Shown here: piece by piece, positions 1 to 6,431 of the stretch
How the letters are laid out: the number at the start of each line of letters is the position of its first letter
Numbering within the stretch: the stretch's first letter is position 1
Source of the DNA: Alistipes sp.
Lineage (GTDB): Bacteria > Bacteroidota > Bacteroidia > Bacteroidales > Rikenellaceae
Length of the DNA stretch: 6,938 nucleotides
Assembly (NCBI GenBank): GCA_017391665.1
Contig: JAFOXS010000020.1
Coordinates: 1 to 6,938 of the forward strand
Direction: 5' to 3'
Program-made: the position numbers and the translations under genes
The notes under the pieces: generated by a model
What the model was told of the DNA's origin: nothing
Seen by the model: the letters and a program-made list of their open reading frames with translations, nothing else
The model's database searches: none

Positions 1-2277
1 GAAGAAGGTGCGAGGATTCATCGGACCATAGATATATACCGAGTCGCGGAATGCACCATGATCAATATCGCTCTGGTATGCATCGAAGATATTCTTCACA
101 CCGCCGTGAATCTCCATGCCGATGATGGGTGAGAGACGGAAATTGTAGCTCAACTTAAGACCCATATCCCAGAACGAGGGGGTAAGCTCCGAGCGGTCAG
201 CCTCGATATAGCCGGCATTGTGCTGCACGAGCATCTGGCCCGTGTAGTTGCCGAATACTGAAGCCTTGAACTGCGATGTGATGTTACCCGTCGCGGTGAA
301 GTAGGCATAGTGGTCGGGTGTGCGGAACATACGACGCTGCGCCTCGACATTGTCCGACCACTCCTCGGGCTCGTTGTAGTGGCTGCGCTGGAAGGTGTAG
401 CCTGCCTGGAACTCGAATACGTCGGGAATGCCAAGTTTCAGCTCTGCCGTTACACCACGTACCTTTGCACCCGATGCGTTGTAGCGAGTCTGGATGATGT
501 AGCCGGCCTCATTCTCGCCAGTCTTTGCTAGTGCGAACACATCGTCAAGCATCGTGTAGAAACCCTCCACAAGAAGATTCGACTGCAGTAGGCCGAAGTT
601 GTGGTATAGGTCGGCCGAGGCGCTAAGACTGTGAGAGTACTCGGGTCTGAGGTTGGGGTCGAGCTCGATGATAGACGACTGGTTGTTCACTGCGTCGATA
701 TGCAGATCCTCATCGAAGGCCTGCGGAGCACGATAACCGCTCGAGTAGCTTACACGAAGACCCACATCCTCGTGGGGACTATATCGCAGGTTGGCACGAG
801 GCGAGAAGATGATCTTGCGCATCATGTTGTGCTTGTCGAAGCGGCCTCCGACAACGAAATTGACCTTTTCGTTCTTCCACTCGTTCTGGATGTACATACC
901 TGCCGTACGAACTGTCTGCATAATTGAGCGGTCGAAGCCGATAGAGTGATCGTTCAGATCGTTGTACGTATACTCGAAGCCTACGGTAAACTGCGCAGGC
1001 ATAAAGAGACACTTGTTGAATACGTAGCTATACTGCGCACCTGCTACGATGGTGAAATCCTCAGTGCGGCCATATGCATTGGGGTCCTTGCCCGTGCCAT
1101 AATAACTGTCGCGGCCAATCCCCTGTGCCGAGGTGTATACGTTGACAAAGTGGCGTGAGTTGGGTGCGTAGAAATTCCAGCGCAGGCTACCGCCGTTGAT
1201 GTTGTGATCCGTCTGCTCGGCAATCTCGGCCATATGGGGTGGCAGCTCGATCTGGTCACCACCACGACGGAACTCGCTGATGTGGTGATACTCGGCCGTG
1301 AGCTTTGATGTGGCAGAGGTCTTGTAGTAGCCGCGGAAACCGATTGTGCGGGCGAGCATACTTGTGATATCGGTGAAACCGTCGCCATTGCGATCGTAGG
1401 CATCGCGATCCTTCACCATGCCGAAGAGATATACGCCCGCGCGGCGGTCATCCGATACGAATGAACCGTTGAGCGAGGTGTTGAACTCCGCATCGCCACT
1501 CTCCATGATGTTTGTCGTATGGCTGAGCGATAGAGAGTTGCGCAGGGGCTCCTTGGTGATGATGTTCACCACACCACCGATTGCATTCGAGCCGAAGAGT
1601 GCCGATCCACCGCCACGGATAACCTCCACACGCTCGATCATGGCCACGGGCAGCTGCTCCAGACCATATACGCCCGCAAGTGAAGAGAAGATGGGGCTTG
1701 AGTCGAGCAGAATCTGCGAGTATTGTCCCTCCAGTCCATTTATACGCAACTGCACTGCTCCGCAGTTTCCGCAGGTGTTCTCCACACGAAGACCAGGCTG
1801 GAAGGCCATCGACTCGGCCAGGTTGGTAGAGGAGGTGCTCTCAAAGAGCTTTGCCGAGGCTACGTTCACAATGGTTGCAGAGCTCTTCTTGTTGGTCTCG
1901 TTACGTGTTGCCGACACAACAACCTCATCCATTGTCTCTGTCTGATCCTCCATCATAAAGTTTACCTCGATGGATTTGCCTGTCTGCATTGTTACGCTCT
2001 GCTCGACGCTCTTCAGACCGATCGACTCGGCTACGATAGTGTGCTCACCTACGGGAAGATTCTTTAGGAAGAAGTGACCCGAGGCGTCGGCTACAACGCC
2101 TATGGTTGTGCCCTTGATGGTGATGGTTACGAAGGGTATGTGCTCACGAGTTTGAGCGTGGATAACGTGTCCGTGAATGTTGGCGTCGGTGCCACGGCTC
2201 TGTGCCATGGCCATATATGAGGTGCCCCCACAAAGAGATACAATGAGGGCTATCGTAAATAAAATTTTTGTCTTCAT
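1..2277 (-). CDS. TonB-dependent outer-membrane receptor, putative metal or metal-complex uptake (C-terminus cut by window edge)
   Basis: An open frame of 759 codons runs from ATG at 2277 to base 1 without a stop. It should import a scarce ligand across the outer membrane using TonB energy. Visible in order: signal peptide 1-25 with probable cleavage AMA|Q; carboxypeptidase-regulatory-like beta-sandwich about 33-108; DEVVVSATR at 117-125, the usual lead into the plug; plug about 127-240 with NGLEGQYSQILLDS (180-193) and IERVEVIRGGGSALFGSNAIGG (about 214-235); then beta-barrel with many aromatic-ended strands. The plug carries NTCGNCG (Cys169, Cys172), a CxxC pair I recall from one Bacteroidetes receptor subfamily. 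The last visible residues, GPMNPRTFF, match the usual near-terminal receptor motif, so probably fewer than about 12 residues are missing. It lies downstream of a His-rich exported protein, suggesting metal or metallophore uptake; the ligand is inferred. No Shine-Dalgarno is seen; the start is set by the signal peptide. Confidence 0.93.
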   Translation of the reverse strand, partial: MKTKILFTIALIVSLCGGTSYMAMAQSRGTDANIHGHVIHAQTREHIPFVTITIKGTTIGVVADASGHFFLKNLPVGEHTIVAESIGLKSVEQSVTMQTGKSIEVNFMMEDQTETMDEVVVSATRNETNKKSSATIVNVASAKLFESTSSTNLAESMAFQPGLRVENTCGNCGAVQLRINGLEGQYSQILLDSSPIFSSLAGVYGLEQLPVAMIERVEVIRGGGSALFGSNAIGGVVNIITKEPLRNSLSLSHTTNIMESGDAEFNTSLNGSFVSDDRRAGVYLFGMVKDRDAYDRNGDGFTDITSMLARTIGFRGYYKTSATSKLTAEYHHISEFRRGGDQIELPPHMAEIAEQTDHNINGGSLRWNFYAPNSRHFVNVYTSAQGIGRDSYYGTGKDPNAYGRTEDFTIVAGAQYSYVFNKCLFMPAQFTVGFEYTYNDLNDHSIGFDRSIMQTVRTAGMYIQNEWKNEKVNFVVGGRFDKHNMMRKIIFSPRANLRYSPHEDVGLRVSYSSGYRAPQAFDEDLHIDAVNNQSSIIELDPNLRPEYSHSLSASADLYHNFGLLQSNLLVEGFYTMLDDVFALAKTGENEAGYIIQTRYNASGAKVRGVTAELKLGIPDVFEFQAGYTFQRSHYNEPEEWSDNVEAQRRMFRTPDHYAYFTATGNITSQFKASVFGNYTGQMLVQHNAGYIEADRSELTPSFWDMGLKLSYNFRLSPIIGMEIHGGVKNIFDAYQSDIDHGAFRDSVYIYGPMNPRTFF

Positions 2278-2285
2278 TGATTTCG

Positions 2286-2396
2286 CATTATGTAATTTAT
2301 ATAAGTATGTCGCCTGACACGACACATCCAGAGCCAGTGCTCCCACGATGGGCATGACTCAATAATCCCGCTGGCGGGAGTGCAAATTACATAATG
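2286..2396. repeat. 13-bp perfect inverted repeat bracketing a hairpin-rich intergenic element
   Basis: The arms are CATTATGTAATTT at 2286-2298 and its exact reverse complement at 2384-2396, separated by 85 nt. On the transcribed minus strand the spacer can form three local stems: TCCCG/CGGGA with a 4-nt loop (2366-2379), CCCA/TGGG with a 3-nt loop (about 2342-2352), and a 7-bp stem including TGTCG/CGACA with a 7-nt loop (about 2306-2326). RNA could therefore fold into a long closing stem holding three hairpins. The upstream arm contains the TAA stop of the His-rich gene; the downstream arm ends 8 nt before the receptor ATG. It could be a structured regulatory leader, a small invertible segment or a remnant of a small repeat element. 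The sequence does not match riboswitch consensus motifs I know. Confidence 0.6.
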
Positions 2397-2749
2397 GCAG
2401 GTGGGGCGCGAAGTGAGAATAGCAATACGCTTTGCTGCACTACGTTGTATGTGCATGACTGTATGAGCGTAGTGGCATATTGCATGGGAGTGGCTATGTG
2501 CTGCAGCGAAGTTGCCGCCAGTGCCGCGTACATCGCCAGTGCCTCAATGGTCTTGAACTGCTGCGATGAGTGCGAGTGGCCGGGTTGCTCGCCATCTCCC
2601 GAGTAGATGTGCGAATGGACTACGGTCTGTCCGTCGATGGTGTGACGGTGTGAGAATAATGACACATTACCCACATATGTTATGAATGTGAGCAGCATCA
2701 GCAGCGATGAGAGCGTGCGACGCAGATATGTCATAAATCCTAAATCCAT
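2387..2749 (-). CDS. Small exported or membrane-anchored His-rich protein, putative metal-binding partner of the receptor
   Basis: Encodes 120 residues from ATG 2749, or 115 from ATG 2734. The shorter start begins MTYLRRTL, a classic n-region with two arginines, and has AGGA just upstream, so either is possible. A TTG start at 2761 is less likely. Counting from 2734, residues 7-27 form a hydrophobic signal peptide or anchor, followed by three His-x-His pairs: HRH 29-31, HSH 40-42 and HSH 53-55, spaced 9-11 residues apart in a Gly/Ser/Asp-rich segment. A helical, weakly hydrophobic C-terminal half follows. No enzyme motif is visible and I cannot name the family with certainty; small proteins of this look occur beside TonB receptors in Bacteroidetes (recall, not checked). 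The HxH pairs suggest binding of Zn, Cu or a similar metal in the periplasm. It is co-directional with the receptor, 109 nt away, probably in one transcript. Base composition resembles its neighbours. Confidence 0.72.
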   Translation of the reverse strand: MDLGFMTYLRRTLSSLLMLLTFITYVGNVSLFSHRHTIDGQTVVHSHIYSGDGEQPGHSHSSQQFKTIEALAMYAALAATSLQHIATPMQYATTLIQSCTYNVVQQSVLLFSLRAPPAIM

Positions 2750-2772
2750 TTGCAGGCGCAAAAATAAACTAA

Positions 2773-2803
2773 AAAAATTAATTATATATTATTCTCAAGC
2801 AAA
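2773..2803 (-). promoter_or_regulatory. Putative Bacteroidetes-type promoter for the His-rich protein/receptor unit
   Basis: On the minus strand TTTG (2803-2800) is followed after 19 nt by TAATTTTT (2780-2773). The known Bacteroidetes consensus is TTTG at -33 and TAnnTTTG at -7, so only the last -7 base differs. Transcription would start near 2767, a short distance before either candidate start codon. A second -7-like TATTTTTG (2766-2759) lacks a well-placed -33 element. Confidence 0.45.
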
Positions 2804-2805
2804 TT

Positions 2806-2821
2806 TCACTATAAGTAGTGA
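2806..2821. promoter_or_regulatory. 16-bp dyad, candidate operator
   Basis: TCACTA and TAGTGA form perfect 6-bp half-sites around a 4-nt TAAG centre. The dyad lies 2 nt upstream of the proposed -33 element of the His-rich protein/receptor unit, a usual place for an activator or a repressor binding site. It does not obviously match the Fur or Zur consensus known from Proteobacteria. The binding protein is unknown. Confidence 0.35.
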
Positions 2822-2856
2822 CCTTCTGCTATGTGTGATTAGCCGTTTATGGGGAT

Positions 2857-2888
2857 AAAAAAAACGGCATGGCTCGAAGGCCATGCCG
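2857..2888 (-). terminator. Intrinsic terminator of purB
   Basis: Read on the minus strand, a perfect 9-bp GC-rich stem (CGGCATGGC with GCCATGCCG, 2888-2880 and 2873-2865) and a 6-nt loop are followed directly by eight T residues (2864-2857). It begins 25 nt after the purB stop and separates purB from the His-rich protein/receptor unit. Confidence 0.92.
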
Positions 2889-2913
2889 CATGATGATGTA
2901 TCGCAGAAGAAGA

Positions 2914-4257
2914 TTACTTCACTACACCTACATAGTTGTGGGGTGTGATGGCGCGGAGCTCCTCCTTTACGCTCTCCTTCACATCCAGAGTCTCGACGAA
3001 CTCCTTGATTGTCTGCTCGGTGATGTGACCGCCCGTGCGGGTCAATGCCTTCAGTGCCTCATAGGGGTTGGGATATGCCTCACGGCGCAGGATGGTCTGC
3101 ATAGCCTCGGCAACTACAGCCCAGTTATCCTCCAGGTCGGCAGCCAGTGCAGCCTCGTTGAGGATCACCTTGCCCAAGCCCTTCTGCAATGAGCTGAAGC
3201 CAATTAGGGTGTGTGCTACGGGTACACCTACGTTACGCAAAACGGTTGAATCGGTCAAGTCGCGCTGCATACGTGAGATGGGCAGCTTTGCCGCCAGGTG
3301 CTCGAAGATAGCATTTGCCACGCCGAAGTTACCCTCAGCATTCTCGAAGTCGATGGGGTTAACCTTGTGGGGCATAGCCGACGAGCCAACCTCACCCTTC
3401 TTAACCTGCTGGCGGAAGTACTCCATAGAGATATAGGTCCACATATCGCGTGCAAGGTCAGTAAGGATGGTATTGATGCGCTTCAGTGCGTCGAACGTAG
3501 CTGCGAGGTTATCGTAGTGCTCGATCTGTGTGGTGTACTGAGCGCGCACCAGACCGAGTGAATCTACGAAGTTATTACCAAACTCCACCCAGTCAATCTC
3601 GGGGTAAGCTACGTTGTGGGCGTTGAAACCACCCGTTGCACCACCAAACTTTGCCATGGGCTCCACATCCTGCAAAAGGTCGATCTGGCGCTCCAGACGC
3701 TCAACGAATACCTTGAACTCCTTGCCCAGACGTGTGGGTGATGCGGGCTGACCATGAGTGTGTGCCAGCATGGGAACATCCTCCCACTGCTCGGCCAGAG
3801 AGTAGATCTTGTCCACCAGCTCGTGCAGTGCGGGCAGATATACCTCGGCCAGAGCCTCCTCCAGAAGAAGGGGCGTTGCGGTGTTGTTGATATCCTGTGA
3901 TGTGAGACCGAAGTGTACGAACTCACGGTAGTCGTTAAGACCCAGCTGCTCGAGCTTCTCCTTCAGAAGATACTCTACGGCCTTCACGTCGTGGTTGGTT
4001 ACGCTCTCGATCTCCTTGACGTGGAGAGCGTCCTCCATCGTAAACTCGGTGTAGAGCTTGCGCAATTCGTCATACGCCGACTTGGGTACGCCTGCGAGCT
4101 GGGGCAGGGGCAGTTCGCACAGGGCGATGAAATACTCTACCTCTACACGAACACGGTAGCAAATAAGTGCGTACTCTGAAAAATAATCCGACAAAGCGGA
4201 CGTTACTTTATTGTAGCGGCCATCGACCGGCGAGATTGATAAAAGTTGATGTGACAT
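2914..4257 (-). CDS. purB: Adenylosuccinate lyase
   Basis: Encodes 447 residues, close to the roughly 456 of the E. coli-type enzyme. It cleaves adenylosuccinate to AMP and fumarate, and SAICAR to AICAR and fumarate, in cytoplasmic purine synthesis; the family works as a homotetramer. Fumarase/aspartase superfamily motifs are visible: SPVDGRY at 9-15, TNHDVKAVEY at 87-96, HFGLTSQDIN at 115-124, THGQPASPT at 167-175 with the probable general-acid His168, and the signature loop GSSAMPHKVNP at 291-301 with the probable catalytic Ser293. IDFENAEGN after the signature and the TPHNYVG tail are typical of the long PurB subtype. All key residues are present. The ATG at 4257 gives the normal N-terminus; no clear Shine-Dalgarno is seen. 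It appears to be transcribed alone, from the divergent region upstream to the terminator at 2857-2888. Confidence 0.98.
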   Translation of the reverse strand: MSHQLLSISPVDGRYNKVTSALSDYFSEYALICYRVRVEVEYFIALCELPLPQLAGVPKSAYDELRKLYTEFTMEDALHVKEIESVTNHDVKAVEYLLKEKLEQLGLNDYREFVHFGLTSQDINNTATPLLLEEALAEVYLPALHELVDKIYSLAEQWEDVPMLAHTHGQPASPTRLGKEFKVFVERLERQIDLLQDVEPMAKFGGATGGFNAHNVAYPEIDWVEFGNNFVDSLGLVRAQYTTQIEHYDNLAATFDALKRINTILTDLARDMWTYISMEYFRQQVKKGEVGSSAMPHKVNPIDFENAEGNFGVANAIFEHLAAKLPISRMQRDLTDSTVLRNVGVPVAHTLIGFSSLQKGLGKVILNEAALAADLEDNWAVVAEAMQTILRREAYPNPYEALKALTRTGGHITEQTIKEFVETLDVKESVKEELRAITPHNYVGVVK

Positions 4258-4279
4258 AGTAAATCGGTTTATTTGGCTC

Positions 4280-4297
4280 CAAAATTAATCAAATTTA
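4280..4297 (-). promoter_or_regulatory. Putative purB promoter -7 elements (tandem)
   Basis: On the minus strand two full matches to the Bacteroidetes -7 consensus TAnnTTTG stand end to end: TAAATTTG (4297-4290) and TAATTTTG (4287-4280). Neither has a correctly spaced TTTG -33 element, so which one is used, if either, is uncertain. The nearer one would give a leader of roughly 15 nt before the purB ATG. Confidence 0.4.
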
Positions 4298-4303
4298 TCC
4301 ACA
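4295..4303 (+). promoter_or_regulatory. Perfect DnaA-box-like 9-mer TTATCCACA
   Basis: The 9-mer equals the strong DnaA box of many bacteria. It sits between purB and the DUF4834-like gene and overlaps the upstream purB -7 candidate. It is the only one noticed here, so this is not an origin; it may be a regulatory or titration site, or chance. Confidence 0.3.
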
Positions 4304-4316
4304 CAACGAGCAGATA

Positions 4317-4348
4317 TTTCATGGAATGGCGATTTTTTTGTAATTTTG
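4317..4348 (+). promoter_or_regulatory. Putative promoter of the DUF4834-like gene / mlaEF unit
   Basis: TTTC (4317-4320) and TAATTTTG (4341-4348) are separated by 20 nt. The -7 element is a full match to Bacteroidetes TAnnTTTG and the -33 element matches three of four bases. Transcription would start near 4355, about 34 nt before the ATG at 4389. Together with the purB elements this makes 4258-4388 a divergent promoter region. Confidence 0.55.
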
Positions 4349-4388
4349 CAATGATTTTTCCCGCTTTAGGGAGTAAACTTAACAGAAA

Positions 4389-4760
4389 ATGATAGATTCA
4401 ATTATAAATTACATCCAGCGCAACCCCCTGACAACGATTATTATCGTTATGCTGATAGTCTTTGCCCCCTCGGCCTTCGGCGCATTGCTGGTAGGTGTGG
4501 CTGTCGTATTGTTGCTGTTGCTCGCTATCCCCATCTATATGCTTTACCGCGTGCGACGCATGAGCCGCAAGATGGAGGATCAGACGCGCGAACAGAGCCA
4601 GCAGCGAGGTTTCTATGGCCGTACCAATACCCAGTCGGATTATGGCCGCAGTGCGGAGGGTGAGGTGCGTGTGCACACGACATCGGAGCAGCCTCAGAAG
4701 CGAGTGAATGAGAACGTGGGCGACTATGTCGATTTTGAGGAGGTAAAGGAGAAAAAATAA
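4389..4760 (+). CDS. DUF4834-like small membrane protein of unknown function
   Basis: Encodes 123 residues. Two adjacent hydrophobic helices are visible (about 14-34 and 35-53, the second with a run of leucines), so both termini probably lie on the same side. A basic stretch (YRVRRMSRK, about 53-61) follows, which by the positive-inside rule puts the C-terminus in the cytoplasm. The tail from 62 on is polar, low in complexity and probably disordered, ending in RVNENVGDYVDFEEVKEKK. The VGDYVDFEE tail is the pattern I recall from Bacteroidetes DUF4834 proteins; the assignment rests on recall. It has its own upstream promoter. The mlaE homologue starts 69 nt downstream with no terminator between, so the three genes may form one operon. 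The function is unknown; a link to envelope lipid transport is inferred from position only. Confidence 0.8.
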   Translation: MIDSIINYIQRNPLTTIIIVMLIVFAPSAFGALLVGVAVVLLLLLAIPIYMLYRVRRMSRKMEDQTREQSQQRGFYGRTNTQSDYGRSAEGEVRVHTTSEQPQKRVNENVGDYVDFEEVKEKK

Positions 4761-4829
4761 TTGACAACAAGGCCCCGTAATAAAATAGATTCGGGTGCAC
4801 TTTAATCCCAAAGAGGTAAATCGAGAAAA

Positions 4830-5573
4830 ATGTTTCGCATTTTTGAATCAATAGGAAGATATGTGTTGCTGATGCAGAAGGTGTTCTCGCGTCCCGAAAA
4901 GATGCAGATATACTACACCCGCATCGTACGCGAGATGGAGGCTCTTGGTCTTAACTCCATAGGCCTTACGGCTATCATCTCGGTATTTATCGGCTCGGCC
5001 GTGACGCTGCAGATGGCCATCACGCTGGAGTCGCCCTTCATCCCGCAGTTTATGATCGGATATGCTACCCGTGAGGTGATGATCCTTGAGTTCTCGTCTA
5101 CGGTCGTGGCGCTTATTCTTGCCGGTAAGGTGGGTTCGAACATTGCATCCGAGATCGGTACGATGCGTATCACGGAGCAGATCGACGCTCTGGAGATCAT
5201 GGGTGTAAATTCGGCATCATACCTTATCCTGCCCAAGATCGTGGCTACGGTATTCTTCTTCCCGTTTCTGGCTATTTTCAGTATGCTGATCGGTATCGGT
5301 GGAGGCTATGGCATTGCTGTCATTACGGGCATCATGAATCCTATGGAGTATATCGATGGATTGAAATATTGCTTCTACACCAGCGAGATATGGTATGCCC
5401 TGACGAAGATGGTATTCTTTGCCTTCTTCATCACCAGTATCTCTGCCTACTGCGGATACTATGCCAAGGGTAACTCGCTCGAAGTGGGTCGAGCCTCTAC
5501 GCAGGCTGTGGTGGTCAGCTCTATCGTAATTATGATCTGCAACCTTGTATTAACTCAACTCTTAAGAACGTGA
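4830..5573 (+). CDS. mlaE: MlaE-family ABC transporter permease (MCE-type lipid transport)
   Basis: Encodes 247 residues, the normal length. MlaE is the inner-membrane permease of the Mla/MCE system, which moves phospholipids or other lipids between the inner and outer membranes. The family signature is clear: EIGTMRITEQIDALEIMG at 108-125, the cytoplasmic coupling region contacting the ATPase, followed by YLILPKIVAT at 131-140. There is an amphipathic N-terminal segment (about 1-40) and hydrophobic helices at about 44-64, 84-105, 131-166 (probably two helices around a Gly-rich turn GIGGGYG), 188-210 and 223-246. AAGAGG at 4811-4816 lies 13 nt before the ATG, too far for a good Shine-Dalgarno. 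The 3' end overlaps the next gene by 4 nt. No MlaB/STAS or MCE gene is adjacent, so the substrate-binding partner must be encoded elsewhere. Confidence 0.95.
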   Translation: MFRIFESIGRYVLLMQKVFSRPEKMQIYYTRIVREMEALGLNSIGLTAIISVFIGSAVTLQMAITLESPFIPQFMIGYATREVMILEFSSTVVALILAGKVGSNIASEIGTMRITEQIDALEIMGVNSASYLILPKIVATVFFFPFLAIFSMLIGIGGGYGIAVITGIMNPMEYIDGLKYCFYTSEIWYALTKMVFFAFFITSISAYCGYYAKGNSLEVGRASTQAVVVSSIVIMICNLVLTQLLRT

Positions 5574-6328
5574 TAAAGGCGGTAAATATAATCAAGTCGT
5601 TTGACGGGCGCACCGTGCTCAATGATGTATCGGTGGAGTTCGGCACGGGCCAGTGTAATCTGATCATCGGCCGAAGTGGTTCGGGAAAGACCGTGCTGCT
5701 CAAGTCGCTCGTGGGTCTGCACGATGTGGATGAGGGTGCAATATATTACGATGATATATGCTACTCGACACTCGACTTCCGTGCCCGTAAGGCCATTCGC
5801 AAGGATGTGGGTATGATTTTCCAGGGCGGAGCTTTGCTCGATGCATCGACCGTGGCCGAGAATGTCAAGTTGCCGCTCGATCTTTTCACCGACCAGTCGG
5901 AGGAGGAGAAGATGGAGCGAGTGAATTACTGTCTGCACCGCGTGAATCTGGATCATGCGCACAATCTCTACCCCTCGGAGCTTAGTGGAGGTATGGTCAA
6001 GCGTGCAGCCATTGCCCGCGCTATCGTGATGAATCCGCGCTATCTGTTCTGCGATGAGCCCAACTCGGGTCTTGATCCGCAGACGTCGATCGTCATTGAT
6101 AACCTGATTCATGACATTACCAAGGAGTATAATATTACAACAATCATCAACACCCACGATATGAACTCAGTGATGGAGATTGGCGAGAAGATCGTCTTTA
6201 TCTACGAGGGTAACAAGTGGTGGGAAGGCTCGAATCAGGATATTTTGCATTCGGATAATCAGGAGCTCAACGACTTTGTCTTTGCCTCGGCCATGGCCAA
6301 GCGCGCAAAGGGCAATATCGTAAAATAG
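5570..6328 (+). CDS. mlaF: MlaF-family ABC transporter ATP-binding protein
   Basis: Encodes 252 residues. It is the cytoplasmic ATPase that powers the MlaE permease. All nucleotide-binding motifs are present: Walker A GRSGSGKT at 34-41, Q-loop FQGGALLD at 84-91, signature LSGGMVKRAAIARA at 138-151 (the LSGGM variant is typical of MlaF rather than LSGGQ), Walker B YLFCDEP at 158-164 with catalytic Glu163, D-loop SGLDP at 166-170, and switch His196 in NTHDMNS. The tail after about 222 (SNQDILHSDN, then NDFVFASA) matches the short family extension. The start is GTG at 5570, overlapping the TGA of the permease gene as GTGA, which implies translational coupling and 1:1 production. No internal ATG would preserve the first beta strand, so the GTG start is preferred. 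Confidence 0.96.
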   Translation: MIKAVNIIKSFDGRTVLNDVSVEFGTGQCNLIIGRSGSGKTVLLKSLVGLHDVDEGAIYYDDICYSTLDFRARKAIRKDVGMIFQGGALLDASTVAENVKLPLDLFTDQSEEEKMERVNYCLHRVNLDHAHNLYPSELSGGMVKRAAIARAIVMNPRYLFCDEPNSGLDPQTSIVIDNLIHDITKEYNITTIINTHDMNSVMEIGEKIVFIYEGNKWWEGSNQDILHSDNQELNDFVFASAMAKRAKGNIVK

Positions 6329-6431
6329 CGGGCTTTTAGCGCGAATGGAGTGTTTGGATAGATTATTTCATCGCGGAAAGCAGTTCCAATGTTAAGTTAT
6401 TGAAAAATTTTACTTTTTTTCGCGCTCTAAA

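Noticed and set aside
1418..1945. 175-codon plus-strand open frame opposite the TonB receptor
   Set aside because: Antisense shadow; the minus-strand receptor frame is unbroken and carries conserved plug motifs.
2230..2232. Cys16 in the receptor signal peptide as a lipoprotein lipobox
   Set aside because: The residues before it (IVSL) and the clear AMA|Q site at 25/26 fit ordinary signal peptidase I cleavage; receptors of this type are barrels, not lipoproteins.
2759..2761. TTG as the start of the His-rich protein
   Set aside because: ATG codons at 2749 and 2734 are better and the extra residues add nothing recognisable.
4761..4786. TTGACA followed by TAAAAT before the mlaE homologue, resembling an E. 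coli sigma-70 promoter
   Set aside because: The spacing is only 14 nt and this phylum uses a different promoter consensus; no TAnnTTTG is present in the 69-nt gap.
5555..6157. 200-codon minus-strand open frame opposite mlaF
   Set aside because: Antisense shadow of a gene with complete ABC ATPase motifs; the product is His/Ile-rich without a recognisable domain.
6373..6420. GGAA/TTCC hairpin followed by T-rich DNA after mlaF as a terminator
   Set aside because: A 4-bp AT-containing stem far from the T run is too weak to call.
6338..6426. 8-bp inverted repeat AGCGCGAA (6338-6345) / TTCGCGCT (6419-6426) between mlaF and gap
   Set aside because: An 8-bp match over about 190 nt is close to chance, the loop is 73 nt, and it does not make a terminator.
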